From the NCBI GenBank assembly GCA_017311185.1, contig JAESUZ010002871.1, positions 744,001 through 808,000 on the forward strand: a DNA stretch of 64,000 nucleotides, given 5' to 3'. Position 1 is the first letter of the stretch; each line of letters begins with the position of its first letter. Below, in pieces: positions 55,700-64,000 of this stretch. Both the position numbers and the translations under genes were made by a program. The notes under the pieces were generated by a model that saw only the letters and a program-made list of their open reading frames with translations, did no database searches and was not told where the DNA came from. The DNA comes from Proteles cristata cristata (taxonomy: Eukaryota > Chordata > Mammalia > Carnivora > Hyaenidae).

Positions 55700-57300
55700 G
55701 ACGAAAAAGAAAGGCGAGCCCAACGCTCGGCGGCAGCGGGGAAGAGAAATGCAAAAGATGCAGAATTGCAAGAGATGAAGCAAAGCCCTCTGCTTTTAAC
55801 TAACCTGGTTGGTTCTTTGTGAGCTACCTTTCTATTTGCCGTTAGCTTGTTTCGGTGCCTGTTGCTTTGGGAAGTACAGTAGCTCCCTGTGACTCTGTAT
55901 TGTTCCATTCAGGAGAGAAACTTAATCCCTGTCAATATATAACATATGCCGTAAAGGGAAAGAGCCATAGACAAAAACTGACTTACTGTGCCTTTTAAAC
56001 GTGTTCTGTACAACTGCTTATTCCTTTTCCCTGGAGCTCCTCTTTATTTTCTCCCTTGACTAGGAAAAGAGAGGCTACATAAGTTTTTGGAAGTTCCTCA
56101 CCAAACCTAAATAGTGACATAAGTTACTTTAGGTAGTAATGACTTGATCCCGGGGCGGGGAAAGAAAAAGCAAGTTGCTTCTTGGTAAAGTGACAATTTA
56201 GAATGTCGAAGGTTTACTACACTAAAGGCACAATTAGAAATTTAGAGCCCCTGGTTGGTTTTTTTATAAAGCCCTTTAACAAAGACTGGGATGAAAGGGG
56301 CTGAAATTTCGGGTTGAGGAACAGCCCGGTTTTGACACACTGCCAACTCACAACTATCTACTCCCGCAGGGGGAGGGAAAGAAAGGATGAATTAAATCTT
56401 CAGTTAATCCCCAAACCTTTTAAACAGTAGTTTCAGCCTCATCCTTATCCGTGTCCTTTATCAGAGCTGCTGTAACATAGCAGAAAAGGCTAAAGTGAGT
56501 TTTACCCCCTCTTGCCTTCTACTGTTGCAAGAGGCTTGGACGGGAGACGCTCTGGAGGAAGTGCTGATGAGCAGTGAAATGACAACAGGCCAGGAACAGC
56601 AAAGAGAAGGTCAGGAAGCTTCGACGTCTGATTAATCCACCAGCAATCAAGATCTGACTCTACCAAAGGAGGATTTTATTACAGTTTTAGAAAAGTGTCA
56701 AGTGTCAAACAAGGACGTCCTTCTCCTTATCTGCTAAAAAAAATCATTGAGTGTTTGAAAGAATGAAATAGCAAACTTGGCCTTACATTTCCATTGGTGT
56801 GGCACCAGGAAGTGTTTCCTTTGTAGATTTCTGGATAGCCCAGAAATATATATGGTGGAGGTAGAAGAGGAGGAGAATTAAAGTCCTTTCCTCCCATTAG
56901 TAAAAAATATCCACAAGAGTTATGAAACACACAAATACGGAAAGCCTGATGAACCCATAGTGGGCGTGTAAATACAGGCAGGTCTACCTACATACATATC
57001 TGCAGCACTGCTTTTCGGAAAGGTGGAGAAAAGCAGCTAGCTTGTTCGACATCAGGTTACTTACTTCACATGGTATATCAATTAGAGACAGAAGAGCTTT
57101 GAAATTCCATTTTAAACTGGTTAGCGGAGTCAGGGCATATAAGGATCCTCCTTGCCCCTTTAGAAAAGTGGATAGTACAAATCCATAGCAAAAAGGTCCT
57201 AGTTTTGAAGTATGTTGTTTCCTTTCAGAGACAATGGTTTTACAAGTATATAAAAAACCAGCTAATGCTCATAAGCTGAAGAGTACCCATAAGTAGATGT
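55700..57300. other. ADAMTSL1 5' flank, unassigned
   Basis: No repeat hallmark recognised. The 55700-56700 part has scattered CpGs (GGCGAGCCCAACGCTCGGCG near 55712) and looks like single-copy upstream DNA that could carry distal promoter elements. Confidence 0.4.
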
Positions 57301-57318
57301 AAAAATGCTTGACTGGTG

Positions 57319-57512
57319 GGCTGCCTGGGTGGCTCAGTGGGTTAAGCATCTGACTCTTGATTTTGGCTCAGGTCATGATCTCATGGGTTATGAGTTCGAG
57401 CCATGCATCAGGCTCTGCACTGACAGCATGGAGCCTGCTTGGATTCTCTCTCTCTCCCTCTCTCTCTGTCTCTCCTTACCTCTCTCTCTTTCTCAAAATA
57501 AATAAATATTCT
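57319..57512 (+). mobile_element. Felid CAN-SINE, same variant as 8585
   Basis: GGCTGCCTGGGTGGCTCAGTGGG head, CTCTTGATTTTGGCTCAGG, GAGTTCGAGCCATGCATCAGG, GACAGCATGGAGCCTGCTTGG, CT-rich stretch, AAATAAATAAATA tail. Target-site duplication AATGCTTGACTGGTG / AATGCTTGACTGATG at 57304-57318 and 57518-57532. Confidence 0.97.
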
Positions 57513-58224
57513 AAAACAATGCTTGACTGATGTTATCTGAAATCATTACATTAAAGAAATGAAGTAACTAAAATAAACTTTCATTCCTAAAGCTATGCTA
57601 TATCTCTCTCTTTGACACATCGGAGCTTTCTGCTACAGGTATTTTTCTTCTATTAAATAGCCCAAGAGTTCCAACTGGTTCTCTAAAATGGAATATTTTA
57701 TCAAACACCACTTCTTTCCTCTTCAAACATAACCATCACTCAATAGGCAGATCCAAAGGCATAAACAGTTGGTGAGAAAAGGAAGGATAGCAACAGTGTT
57801 AATGCTATGATATCATTTCCAGAGGAATAGCTACTAGGATGCTCTTCTAGATTCCTTCTTACTTTGGAAATAACTATTATCTAGATATTTTGAGTCAGAG
57901 ATTTATCCCTTGAAGTTCTGATGGACATGTTGATATATAACATGATGGTCACCTTCACCTCAATAAAGTTGCTCGATATCTCAATAGTCTAAGTCAAACC
58001 CTCAGTCACCCATTAAATGTCTGGAGGACACACACCACAGTATCTCATGCTTCTGGTCCCAGTGCTCGTAGCATTTCCTTTCCTGATGGGGATGACCAGA
58101 GAAACTAGGAAAAGCAATTGTGTTGTCAAACATTACACAGTCCAGGGCAAGCTCTAAGCTTACAGTAATTTTAGAAAAAGGAGAACAAAATCAAGTTGGG
58201 GGAGGGTGATTGGGTTAAGTTTTA

Positions 58225-58460
58225 GGGATGAGAAAATTTTGATAATTACCAAAGTTTATGTCATATCTTTAAAGGCTACAAATGGTTATACACTCACAAT
58301 CCCATTTGGCCTTCATGACTGCTCTGTGAAGTTGGTTAAGTACTCACTCCATTTTATATATGTGAAAAATCAGGCTCAGAGGAATTAAATGACTTGCCTC
58401 AGGACCCACTGGCTTGAACTGGCCTTTGAATAGGATTTTCTGACCCTAAATCACTCTTCT
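58225..58460 (-). repeat. MIR element
   Basis: TCACTCCATTTTATATATGTGAAAAATCAGGCTCAGAGGAATTAAATGACTTGCCTCAGGACCC and CTTGAACTGGCCTTTGAATAGG give the reversed MIR. Confidence 0.75.
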
Positions 58461-58464
58461 CTCA

Positions 58465-58550
58465 TATATAGATTACATATGTATGTATACCTATGTATAT
58501 ACACATGTATGTTTATATACATGTGAATATACACACCTACATGCCCACAT
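58465..58550 (+). repeat. ATGTATA/CATATAC low-complexity repeat
   Basis: TATATAGATTACATATGTAT ... ACACATGTATGTTTATATAC, alternating purine-pyrimidine. Confidence 0.9.
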
Positions 58551-58559
58551 AGACACTTT

Positions 58560-59570
58560 CAGATGCTGGCAGGGGTGTCCTACTGGCTGGAGGGTAATGT
58601 TCATTATGAAGGCGAAGGAGTAGAAAGCAGGCTACCCAGGTTTTACTATGGATATATGTTACCTGACAGTGGAAAGTATCTTATTTTAATCTGCAGTTTC
58701 TCTGTCTCCCACCTTTTTCATTTCTAAAGCTTTTTCCACTATCAAGGAAAAATAACATAAAACCCAGGTAATCTAGATGCTCACTAATGGCGGCCCGGAA
58801 AAGGCCCCTTATGGCATGGGAGCAGGGTATTGGCCAAGTTCCTTTTCCCTCTTCAGGTATCTGCATTAAAGCTGTCTCACCAGTGTCTGAGCAGCAGCAG
58901 TGGCTACAGCTGCCATTATACTGGTTGCTGGCTCCCTGTACAATATATTAGGTGAAATGAAAGCAGAAGCAAGAGAGAGAGTGTCAGGGCTGTCTGAAGC
59001 ATCATTCCAAATGGTATGGATTTAACAATACTTAATTTAAAAAACACCAGCTTGGACAGGAGCAAGCTGTTAACATTCAGTGTGCTTTATGACAGGAAAG
59101 AGTGAGCTAAACTCTCAGAATTTCTCCCCCTGGGGAGAATGCATTACAGCGTTCACGCCAGAGCCACCTGTCTCTTCCTGAGGTTGGGCCTCCTCGCTTG
59201 GCCCTCCAGTTGCAGTATGTGGAGTGGAGAGGGCAAAGGGTCTTCTGGAAAGAACTCAGGGGTGGGGAACCTTGATGAGCTGGGTAGAACCCCATCTCCC
59301 TTCTTGCAGGAGGTGGTAACGGCGGCGTCTGAGACTTATGATCCTCACAGGCCTGCGTGAAAGTGGTTTAATTTCCCTGGCTAATTCTGAAAATTAAAAG
59401 AAGAAAACAAAGTGTGGGGATGAAGAAGATAAAACTACAGGAAGCTGACTGCTACTCTCAGGGGCAGGGCTGGAATTTGACCAGGAGTCTGTAGCCCTCC
59501 AATTCACACAACATCCTTTTAACACCAAAGCGATTGGAACGTATGTTACAGTTTTCAAATCATCTTTCAC
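58560..59570. other. ADAMTSL1 5' flank, unassigned
   Basis: No transposon recognised. Several short open frames overlap on both strands (for example 59107-59295 and 59139-59360) and none resembles a known product. Confidence 0.35.
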
Positions 59571-59574
59571 ACAC

Positions 59575-59870
59575 GACTTCATCTGATGTGAGCAGAAACT
59601 CTGTAAGGTAGAGAGTGATTATTATCCTCAATTTATAGGTAGCAAAACTGGTGCTTTTCTCTGGTAGGCACATTCATTAACATTAGTAGGTGGGAATTGG
59701 GGCTATATCTGCAGTCTTTCATCTGGACAACTCCTTGAGAGGCTGACTGAGGAAAATAGTTGCATTTATTGAGTCTCTCTCATATGCCAGGTACTAAGTA
59801 CTTTATTATTTCATATACTCCTCACAACAACACTGTGGGAGAGGTACATTTATTATTCTCAAATGGATAT
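59575..59870 (-). repeat. Two adjacent MIR fragments
   Basis: GTAAGGTAGAGAGTGATTATTATCCTCAATTTATAGGTAGCAAAACTG (about 59600-59655) and GCATTTATTGAGTCTCTCTCATATGCCAGGTACTAAGTAC...CTCACAACAACACTGTGGGAGAGG (59762-59845) are reversed MIR parts. Confidence 0.7.
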
Positions 59871-59879
59871 GATTTATGG

Positions 59880-60380
59880 TCAGTTAGCACTCAACACTGG
59901 TCCCAGCTAGTGCCTCCTTGAAATGCAGAAGCCAGAAAGCTAGCAATGACATTTCCCAGACTCCCTTGCAGCTAGGGTACTAGGTGTAATTTAGATTTGG
60001 CTACTCAGGAGCAGTCCCATAAGACTTAAAAGAAGTGAGGCAGAGACCACACTTTGCTCCCACTTCTTGTAAAAATGGCGAAAGAGCAATGCAGTTCACC
60101 ATACCAACCAGTCCACTACCTTTGTGGGTGACAAGAGGCAAGCTCGGAGAATGCAGTTTCTCAGCTGGATCAGAGAAGGTGGGCAGTCTTGTTACATCCA
60201 GCCCTTCTATTTCCATCCAGCTGGTGATTTACTGGTTACAGAAGAGGCAGCAGATCCCGTGGTGATCTGTTACTGCAGAACAGCATGGTCATCTTCAGAA
60301 AGCTCAAACTATTCTTTTTTTGTTGGAAGTTCCAACATTTGGTGAGTTAATGAATTCCTTTATAATGTAACACTTTCTGC
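59880..60380. repeat. Unclassified old interspersed repeat (probable)
   Basis: CATTTCCCAGACTCCCTTGCAGCTAGGGTACTAGG is a phrase common in old mammalian LTR or DNA elements, and the following sequence (two overlapping frames 60035-60265 and 60124-60345) carries no recognisable protein. I cannot name the family. Confidence 0.4.
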
Positions 60381-60424
60381 TTTAATTAGCAAGAGGAAAT
60401 TCTGTTCTCTAAAACAGAATCCTT

Positions 60425-60565
60425 GACTGATATATCCCCTTTATTAGAGGAGAAAACTGAGGACTGGAGAATTCATTAATTTTCCAGGATTATATCCACA
60501 AAGGGGAAGGGCCAGGATCTCAGGGGGGAAATCTGTGTTTTTAACCACTAACCTACCGTGACTCT
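60425..60565 (-). repeat. MIR fragment
   Basis: AGAGGAGAAAACTGAGGACTGGAG...TTTTCCAGGATTATATCCAC and GTGTTTTTAACCACTAACC are reversed MIR phrases. Confidence 0.6.
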
Positions 60566-60734
60566 CTGTAGAGCAGAGGGCTATAGTTCATAGAAGGGAG
60601 AGATCCTTCCCTACTAGAGATCCATTGCTAGTTTGAGGAGTCAGTAAGGGGGACTGAAATGGGAGAAACAGAAATTGTAAAAACACCTTGAGATATACAG
60701 AGACTATTTTGATTTTGTTATTATTTTTCTTCTT

Positions 60735-61455
60735 TTTTATAAAATTTTATCTAAATTCTAATTAACTGACATATAGTATGATACTGGTTTCAGGAGTAGA
60801 ATTCAGTGATTCATCACTTATATACAACCCAATGATCAACACAACAAGTGCCCTCCTTAATACCCATCACCCATGTACCCATTCACCATCCACCTTCCCT
60901 CATCAACTCTTAGTTTGTTCTCTACAGTTAAGACTCTCTTATGGTGTGCTTCCCTCTCTCTTTTTTCCTCCCTTCCCTATGCCCAACTGTTTTCCTTTTT
61001 AAATACCATAGATGAGTGAAATCATGTGATATTTGTCTTTTTCCTATGGACTTATTTTGCTTAGCATAATACACTCTAGCTCCATCCACATTGCTGCAAA
61101 TGGCAAGATATCATTCTTTTTGATAGATGAGTAATATTCCATTGTGTATATAGACTGCATCTTTTCCTAATAATTAGTTGATGGACATTTGGGCTCTTTC
61201 CATTATTTGGCTATTGTTGGTAGGGATGCTATAAGCATTGGAGTGCATGTGCCCCTTTGAAACAGTATTTTTGTACCATTTGGGTATATACCTAGTGATG
61301 CAATTTCTGGGTTATAGGGTAGTTCTGTTTTTAACTTTTTGAGGAAGCTTCATACTGTTTTTCAGAGTGGCTGCACCAATTTGCATTCCCACCAACAGTG
61401 TGAGAGCATTCCCTTTTCCCTACATTCTCATCAACATTTGTTGTCTTCTGTGTCG
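60735..61455 (-). mobile_element. Carnivore L1 3' end, minus orientation
   Basis: Reversed L1 3' UTR and ORF2 end in order: ACTGACATATAGTATGATACTGGTTTCAGGAGTAGAATTCAGTGATTCATCA, AACAAGTGCCCTCCTTAATACCCATCACCC, CTTAGTTTGTTCTC, CTTAGCATAATACACTCTAGCTCCATCCAC, GATGGACATTTGGGCTCTTTCC, CTAGTGATGCAATTTCTGGGTTATAGGG, GAGTGGCTGCACCAATTTGCATTCCCACCAACAGTGTGA. 5' truncated near 61455. No open frame of note. Confidence 0.95.
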
Positions 61456-61869
61456 AGATAAACAGAGACTTTCAAGAGATGATAAGCAATGGGGGAAAGT
61501 TTTGCAGGTGAGGAGGACAGAGCAAGCAGAGAGAAAGCAGGCATATGTAAGGCCAAGGCTTTACTCACTCTGACCCACTAATTTAGGCTGCTTAAAGAAG
61601 AAATATGTTTTTGACTTCTTTGTCCCACAGCCTCAGATCACATCCTCAATGATTTCTCCCTACGAAGTGTCTAGCACTGCATGTTACATAGGGAAGGAAC
61701 TCCACAAATTTTAAAATTTGATTTGATTCATCTTGAGTTGCCTAAAGTACTAAAAGCCTCAGATTACATGTCTTCTCATTGCCTACAGTGCTGAATTCAG
61801 GGCTTCTTACACTGTAGATACTCCATTAGCATCTGTGGCCCTGGTAGCAGAGAGGAATTCTGGAGGCTC

Positions 61870-62110
61870 TTTAGGCAGTGGAAAGAACGCAGATTGTGGA
61901 ACCAGAGTGTTCAAATTCTAGCTATTCCCTTTACCACTGGGAGAGCTTTAAGGAAATACATTTCTGAAAGTCACTGAGCCTAGTTTCTTTTTTTGTTTGT
62001 GTTTGTTTTCAGCTGTTATATGATGAGAATAATAGCACCACAGAGCAGTTGTGGGCAGTGGGTCAAGGGGTTTGTAGAGTATAGCTCAGTACAAGGAAAG
62101 AGATCAATGA
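61870..62110 (+). repeat. MIR element
   Basis: GGCAGTGGAAAGAACGCAGATTGTGGAACCAGAGTG, GTCACTGAGCCTAGTTTC and GATGAGAATAATAGCACCACAGAGC follow MIR from head to core, with a TTTTTTTGTTTGTG-type insertion. Confidence 0.75.
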
Positions 62111-62699
62111 AATGTTACCATGCTAGTAGGTGGGTATAGGAGTATCCACTGTACATGTCATTCAACATTTCTGTGTACTTGAAAATTCTAATAAAATTCT
62201 GGGAGAAATCACTATCATAATCTAGATTTTAATTCTAGAATTCCCTCCCCCTGCCCCCCCCAAACAAACATATAAACAAACAAACTCATAGCAGAGTGCT
62301 GAACTGCATCAGAAGGAAAGAATTATTCACCACTTCCAAACTGGGGATCCTTCCCCCTTTTTCTCCATTGCTGGGGCTACATCATAGATCACAGAGGTTT
62401 GAATTAGATTCATCAAACACTTATTGAGCACCTAGTGTGTGCAACGCTTGATAAATAAACCATTCTGAAAGCAGATAACCTGTCTCTGAGAGCCTTTTTG
62501 ATATAGATACCACTTTAATTGCTGAGGTTTGAATTATGGTTGTAATATCCACATATTAAACCCAAGTGTAATATATAAATCCTAGGGCCTTGATTCTCAG
62601 TTCAGTACTATTTCCATGACATCATTCTTCACAGATAAAATAATTATACCGGAGCCAGACAATACGGTGAAGGGGTGTTAACAGATTTATAGACAATAC

Positions 62700-63012
62700 A
62701 GAGAGAGTGGGATTAAAAGGCAAAAGCCAAATTCCTCTGCTTGGCATTCAAGGATCTCCCTGATCTGTTTCTAGTCCCAGGATAATAGAAAGTCATGCTC
62801 CAGCTCAATTGAAATACCTGATATTACCCTAGTACTCCAAGTTTTTCCACTCCTGTGTATTTATGCTTCCAGGCCCTCCTGCCTGTCAGGTGCTCCCTGT
62901 CATCTCTGTCATGCTCAAATCCTTGTGAACCTTTAGGCTGTAGCTCAGATAGCTCCTCCAGAAAGCCTCGTATGTAACTGGCGTTAGATAAATACTCGTC
63001 AAATGAAACATG
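62700..63012 (+). repeat. L2 3' end
   Basis: TGGCATTCAAGGATCTCCCTGATCTG, TCCAGGCCCTCCTGCCTGTCAGGTGCTCCC, GCTCAGATAGCTCCTCCAGAAAGCCTCG and GCGTTAGATAAATACTCGTCAAATGAA are co-linear with the L2 3' end. Confidence 0.72.
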
Positions 63013-63019
63013 CGAGTTG

Positions 63020-63460
63020 TCTATCGATGTCTATCGATACAGTATCAGGAAAAAAGAAAGGAGGGGGAAAAGCAGGCTGCAGCATGGCACAAGAAAATAC
63101 AGGCTCTGAAAACTAAGGAAAAATGGAGATCAAGGATAAAATCAAATTTGAATTTCAGAATAGCAATGAAACCATGGAAAATCAGAGCCCTCTTCCTCTA
63201 AAATAAAATAGATCCTTGGGAAGTCTTCAGTTTTGTTTCTCTTATATGCAAGTTATATTTGCTCATACCAGCTAGATGAATGGTTTCTCTGTTAAGTTAG
63301 AAAGATTGACTCATATCACAAGTATAAACATAGTCAAAGAAATACCAAAAACTGTGAAATAATGGAATGTTGGAAAGGAATCTATAATTAAAAATAATTT
63401 ATAGTATAGTTTATTTTTTAACTTCTGAAAAGGACATGGAGTATGTAGGTAAAGCTGGAT
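63020..63460. other. Unassigned flank DNA
   Basis: No repeat or gene recognised apart from a tiny tandem TGTCTATCGA / TGTCTATCGA at 63016-63037. Confidence 0.35.
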
Positions 63461-63472
63461 GTTTCATCTTTC

Positions 63473-63699
63473 TTTTTTTTTAATTTTTTAAAATGTTTTT
63501 ATTTATTTCTAGGAGAGGGAGAGAGACAGCATGAGCAGGGGAGGGTCAGAGAGAAAGGGAGTCACAGACTGAAACAGGCTCCAGGCTCTGAGCTGGCAGC
63601 CAGCACAGAGCCCGATGCGGGGCCCGAACCCACAAAACCGCGGGATCATGACCTAAGCGAAAGTTGGACGCTTAACCGACTAAGCCACCCAGGCGCCCC
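63473..63699 (-). mobile_element. Felid CAN-SINE, CTAGAAATAAAT subfamily
   Basis: Plus strand TTATTTATTTCTAGGAGAGG, GAGTCACAGACTGAAACAGG, GAGCTGGCAGCCAGCACAGAG, GATCATGACCTAAGCGAAAG; head GGGGCGCCTGGGTGGCTTAG in minus orientation. Target-site duplication TGTTTCATCTTTC / TGTTTTATCTTTC at 63460-63472 and 63700-63712. Confidence 0.98.
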
Positions 63700-63712
63700 T
63701 GTTTTATCTTTC

Positions 63713-64000
63713 CTACGTCAAAATGTGATGGGAGGTTTTTTTCTTTTGAAAAGGCTTTCATGAAGGAATTTGGATCTTGGTAAGCATGGCAAAGAGAGAA
63801 AACATTACACACGGTAATGACATAGAGAGTTGAATATAAGCCAACAACAACAAAATGTTACCAATCTGCAGGTGTCCTGAGGGAGAAATACTGGGTGCAA
63901 TAGGGAGAAAGAGGGAAAAGAATCTACAGATTTCTCTTTCTTACACATTTGCATTTTCTATAAGTTAAAATCCAACACTGGTTTCCCAGAATGGAAAATG
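63713..64000. other. Unassigned flank DNA to the window end
   Basis: Nothing recognised in about 290 bases. Confidence 0.4.

Noticed and set aside
55300..55760. CpG island call at the promoter.
   Set aside because: CpGs are enriched relative to the rest, but many stretches are G-run or AT-rich with few CpGs; a strict island cannot be claimed by eye.
1..64000. CRISPR arrays, operons, prophage, integrons or plasmid features.
   Set aside because: The base composition, SINE/LINE content and intron structure are those of a mammalian chromosome; no spaced direct repeats of CRISPR type were seen.

Overview
This is mammalian nuclear DNA, almost certainly from a cat-family carnivore (Felidae). At least 17 tRNA-derived SINEs carry the felid CAN-SINE body (a tRNA-Lys-like head with A and B boxes, then a block ending CTCAGAGCCTGGAGCCTG, a CT-rich stretch and an AATAAATAAA tail). 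Carnivore L1 3' ends are also present, along with older mammalian L2, MIR, MLT1 and MER5-type relics. No prokaryotic, plasmid or phage features are visible, and almost all the short open frames are chance frames or repeat fragments. The window holds one gene, on the minus strand: the 5' end of ADAMTSL1 (ADAMTS-like 1, punctin-1). Its coding parts are small and easy to miss. Exon 1 (55313-55375) encodes the start codon and signal-peptide core. Exon 2 (23941-24068) encodes the end of the signal peptide and the start of the first thrombospondin type-1 repeat (TSR). The 46-base exon 3 (2416-2461) continues that TSR. Reading phases agree across all junctions (phase 0 after exon 1, phase 2 after exon 2, phase 0 after exon 3), and all six splice-site dinucleotides that fall in the window are canonical. 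Intron 1 is about 31.2 kb and intron 2 about 21.5 kb. Intron 3 starts at 2415 and leaves the window, and exon 4 was not found. Layout in transcription order, from high to low coordinates: 5' flank (about 55,700-64,000) with L1, MIR and L2 relics and SINEs at 57319 and 63473; a GC- and G-run-rich promoter and 5'UTR (about 55,376-55,700) with an inverted CCAAT box and short upstream ORFs; exon 1; intron 1, with many SINEs, L2/MIR relics, an inverted SINE pair at 36.3-36.9 kb and an MLT1 LTR at 25.0-25.4 kb; exon 2 with a perfect TACTAAC branch site; intron 2, with an L1 that was inverted at its 5' end on insertion (15.6-19.05 kb), two other L1 3' ends and a duplicated L1 piece; exon 3, whose acceptor sits against a long T-rich tract; and the start of intron 3, made largely of L2 and SINE DNA. 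I found no clearly new multi-gene system. The most useful observations are the ADAMTSL1 exons themselves, the splice and 5'UTR signals, the L1 rearrangements, the G-rich expansion inside a SINE, a perfect 14-bp hairpin at 51798-51832, and a distinct SINE subfamily present in four copies. Repeat family names come from recognition of consensus sequence, not from a search, and boundaries of the old L2 and MIR copies are approximate.
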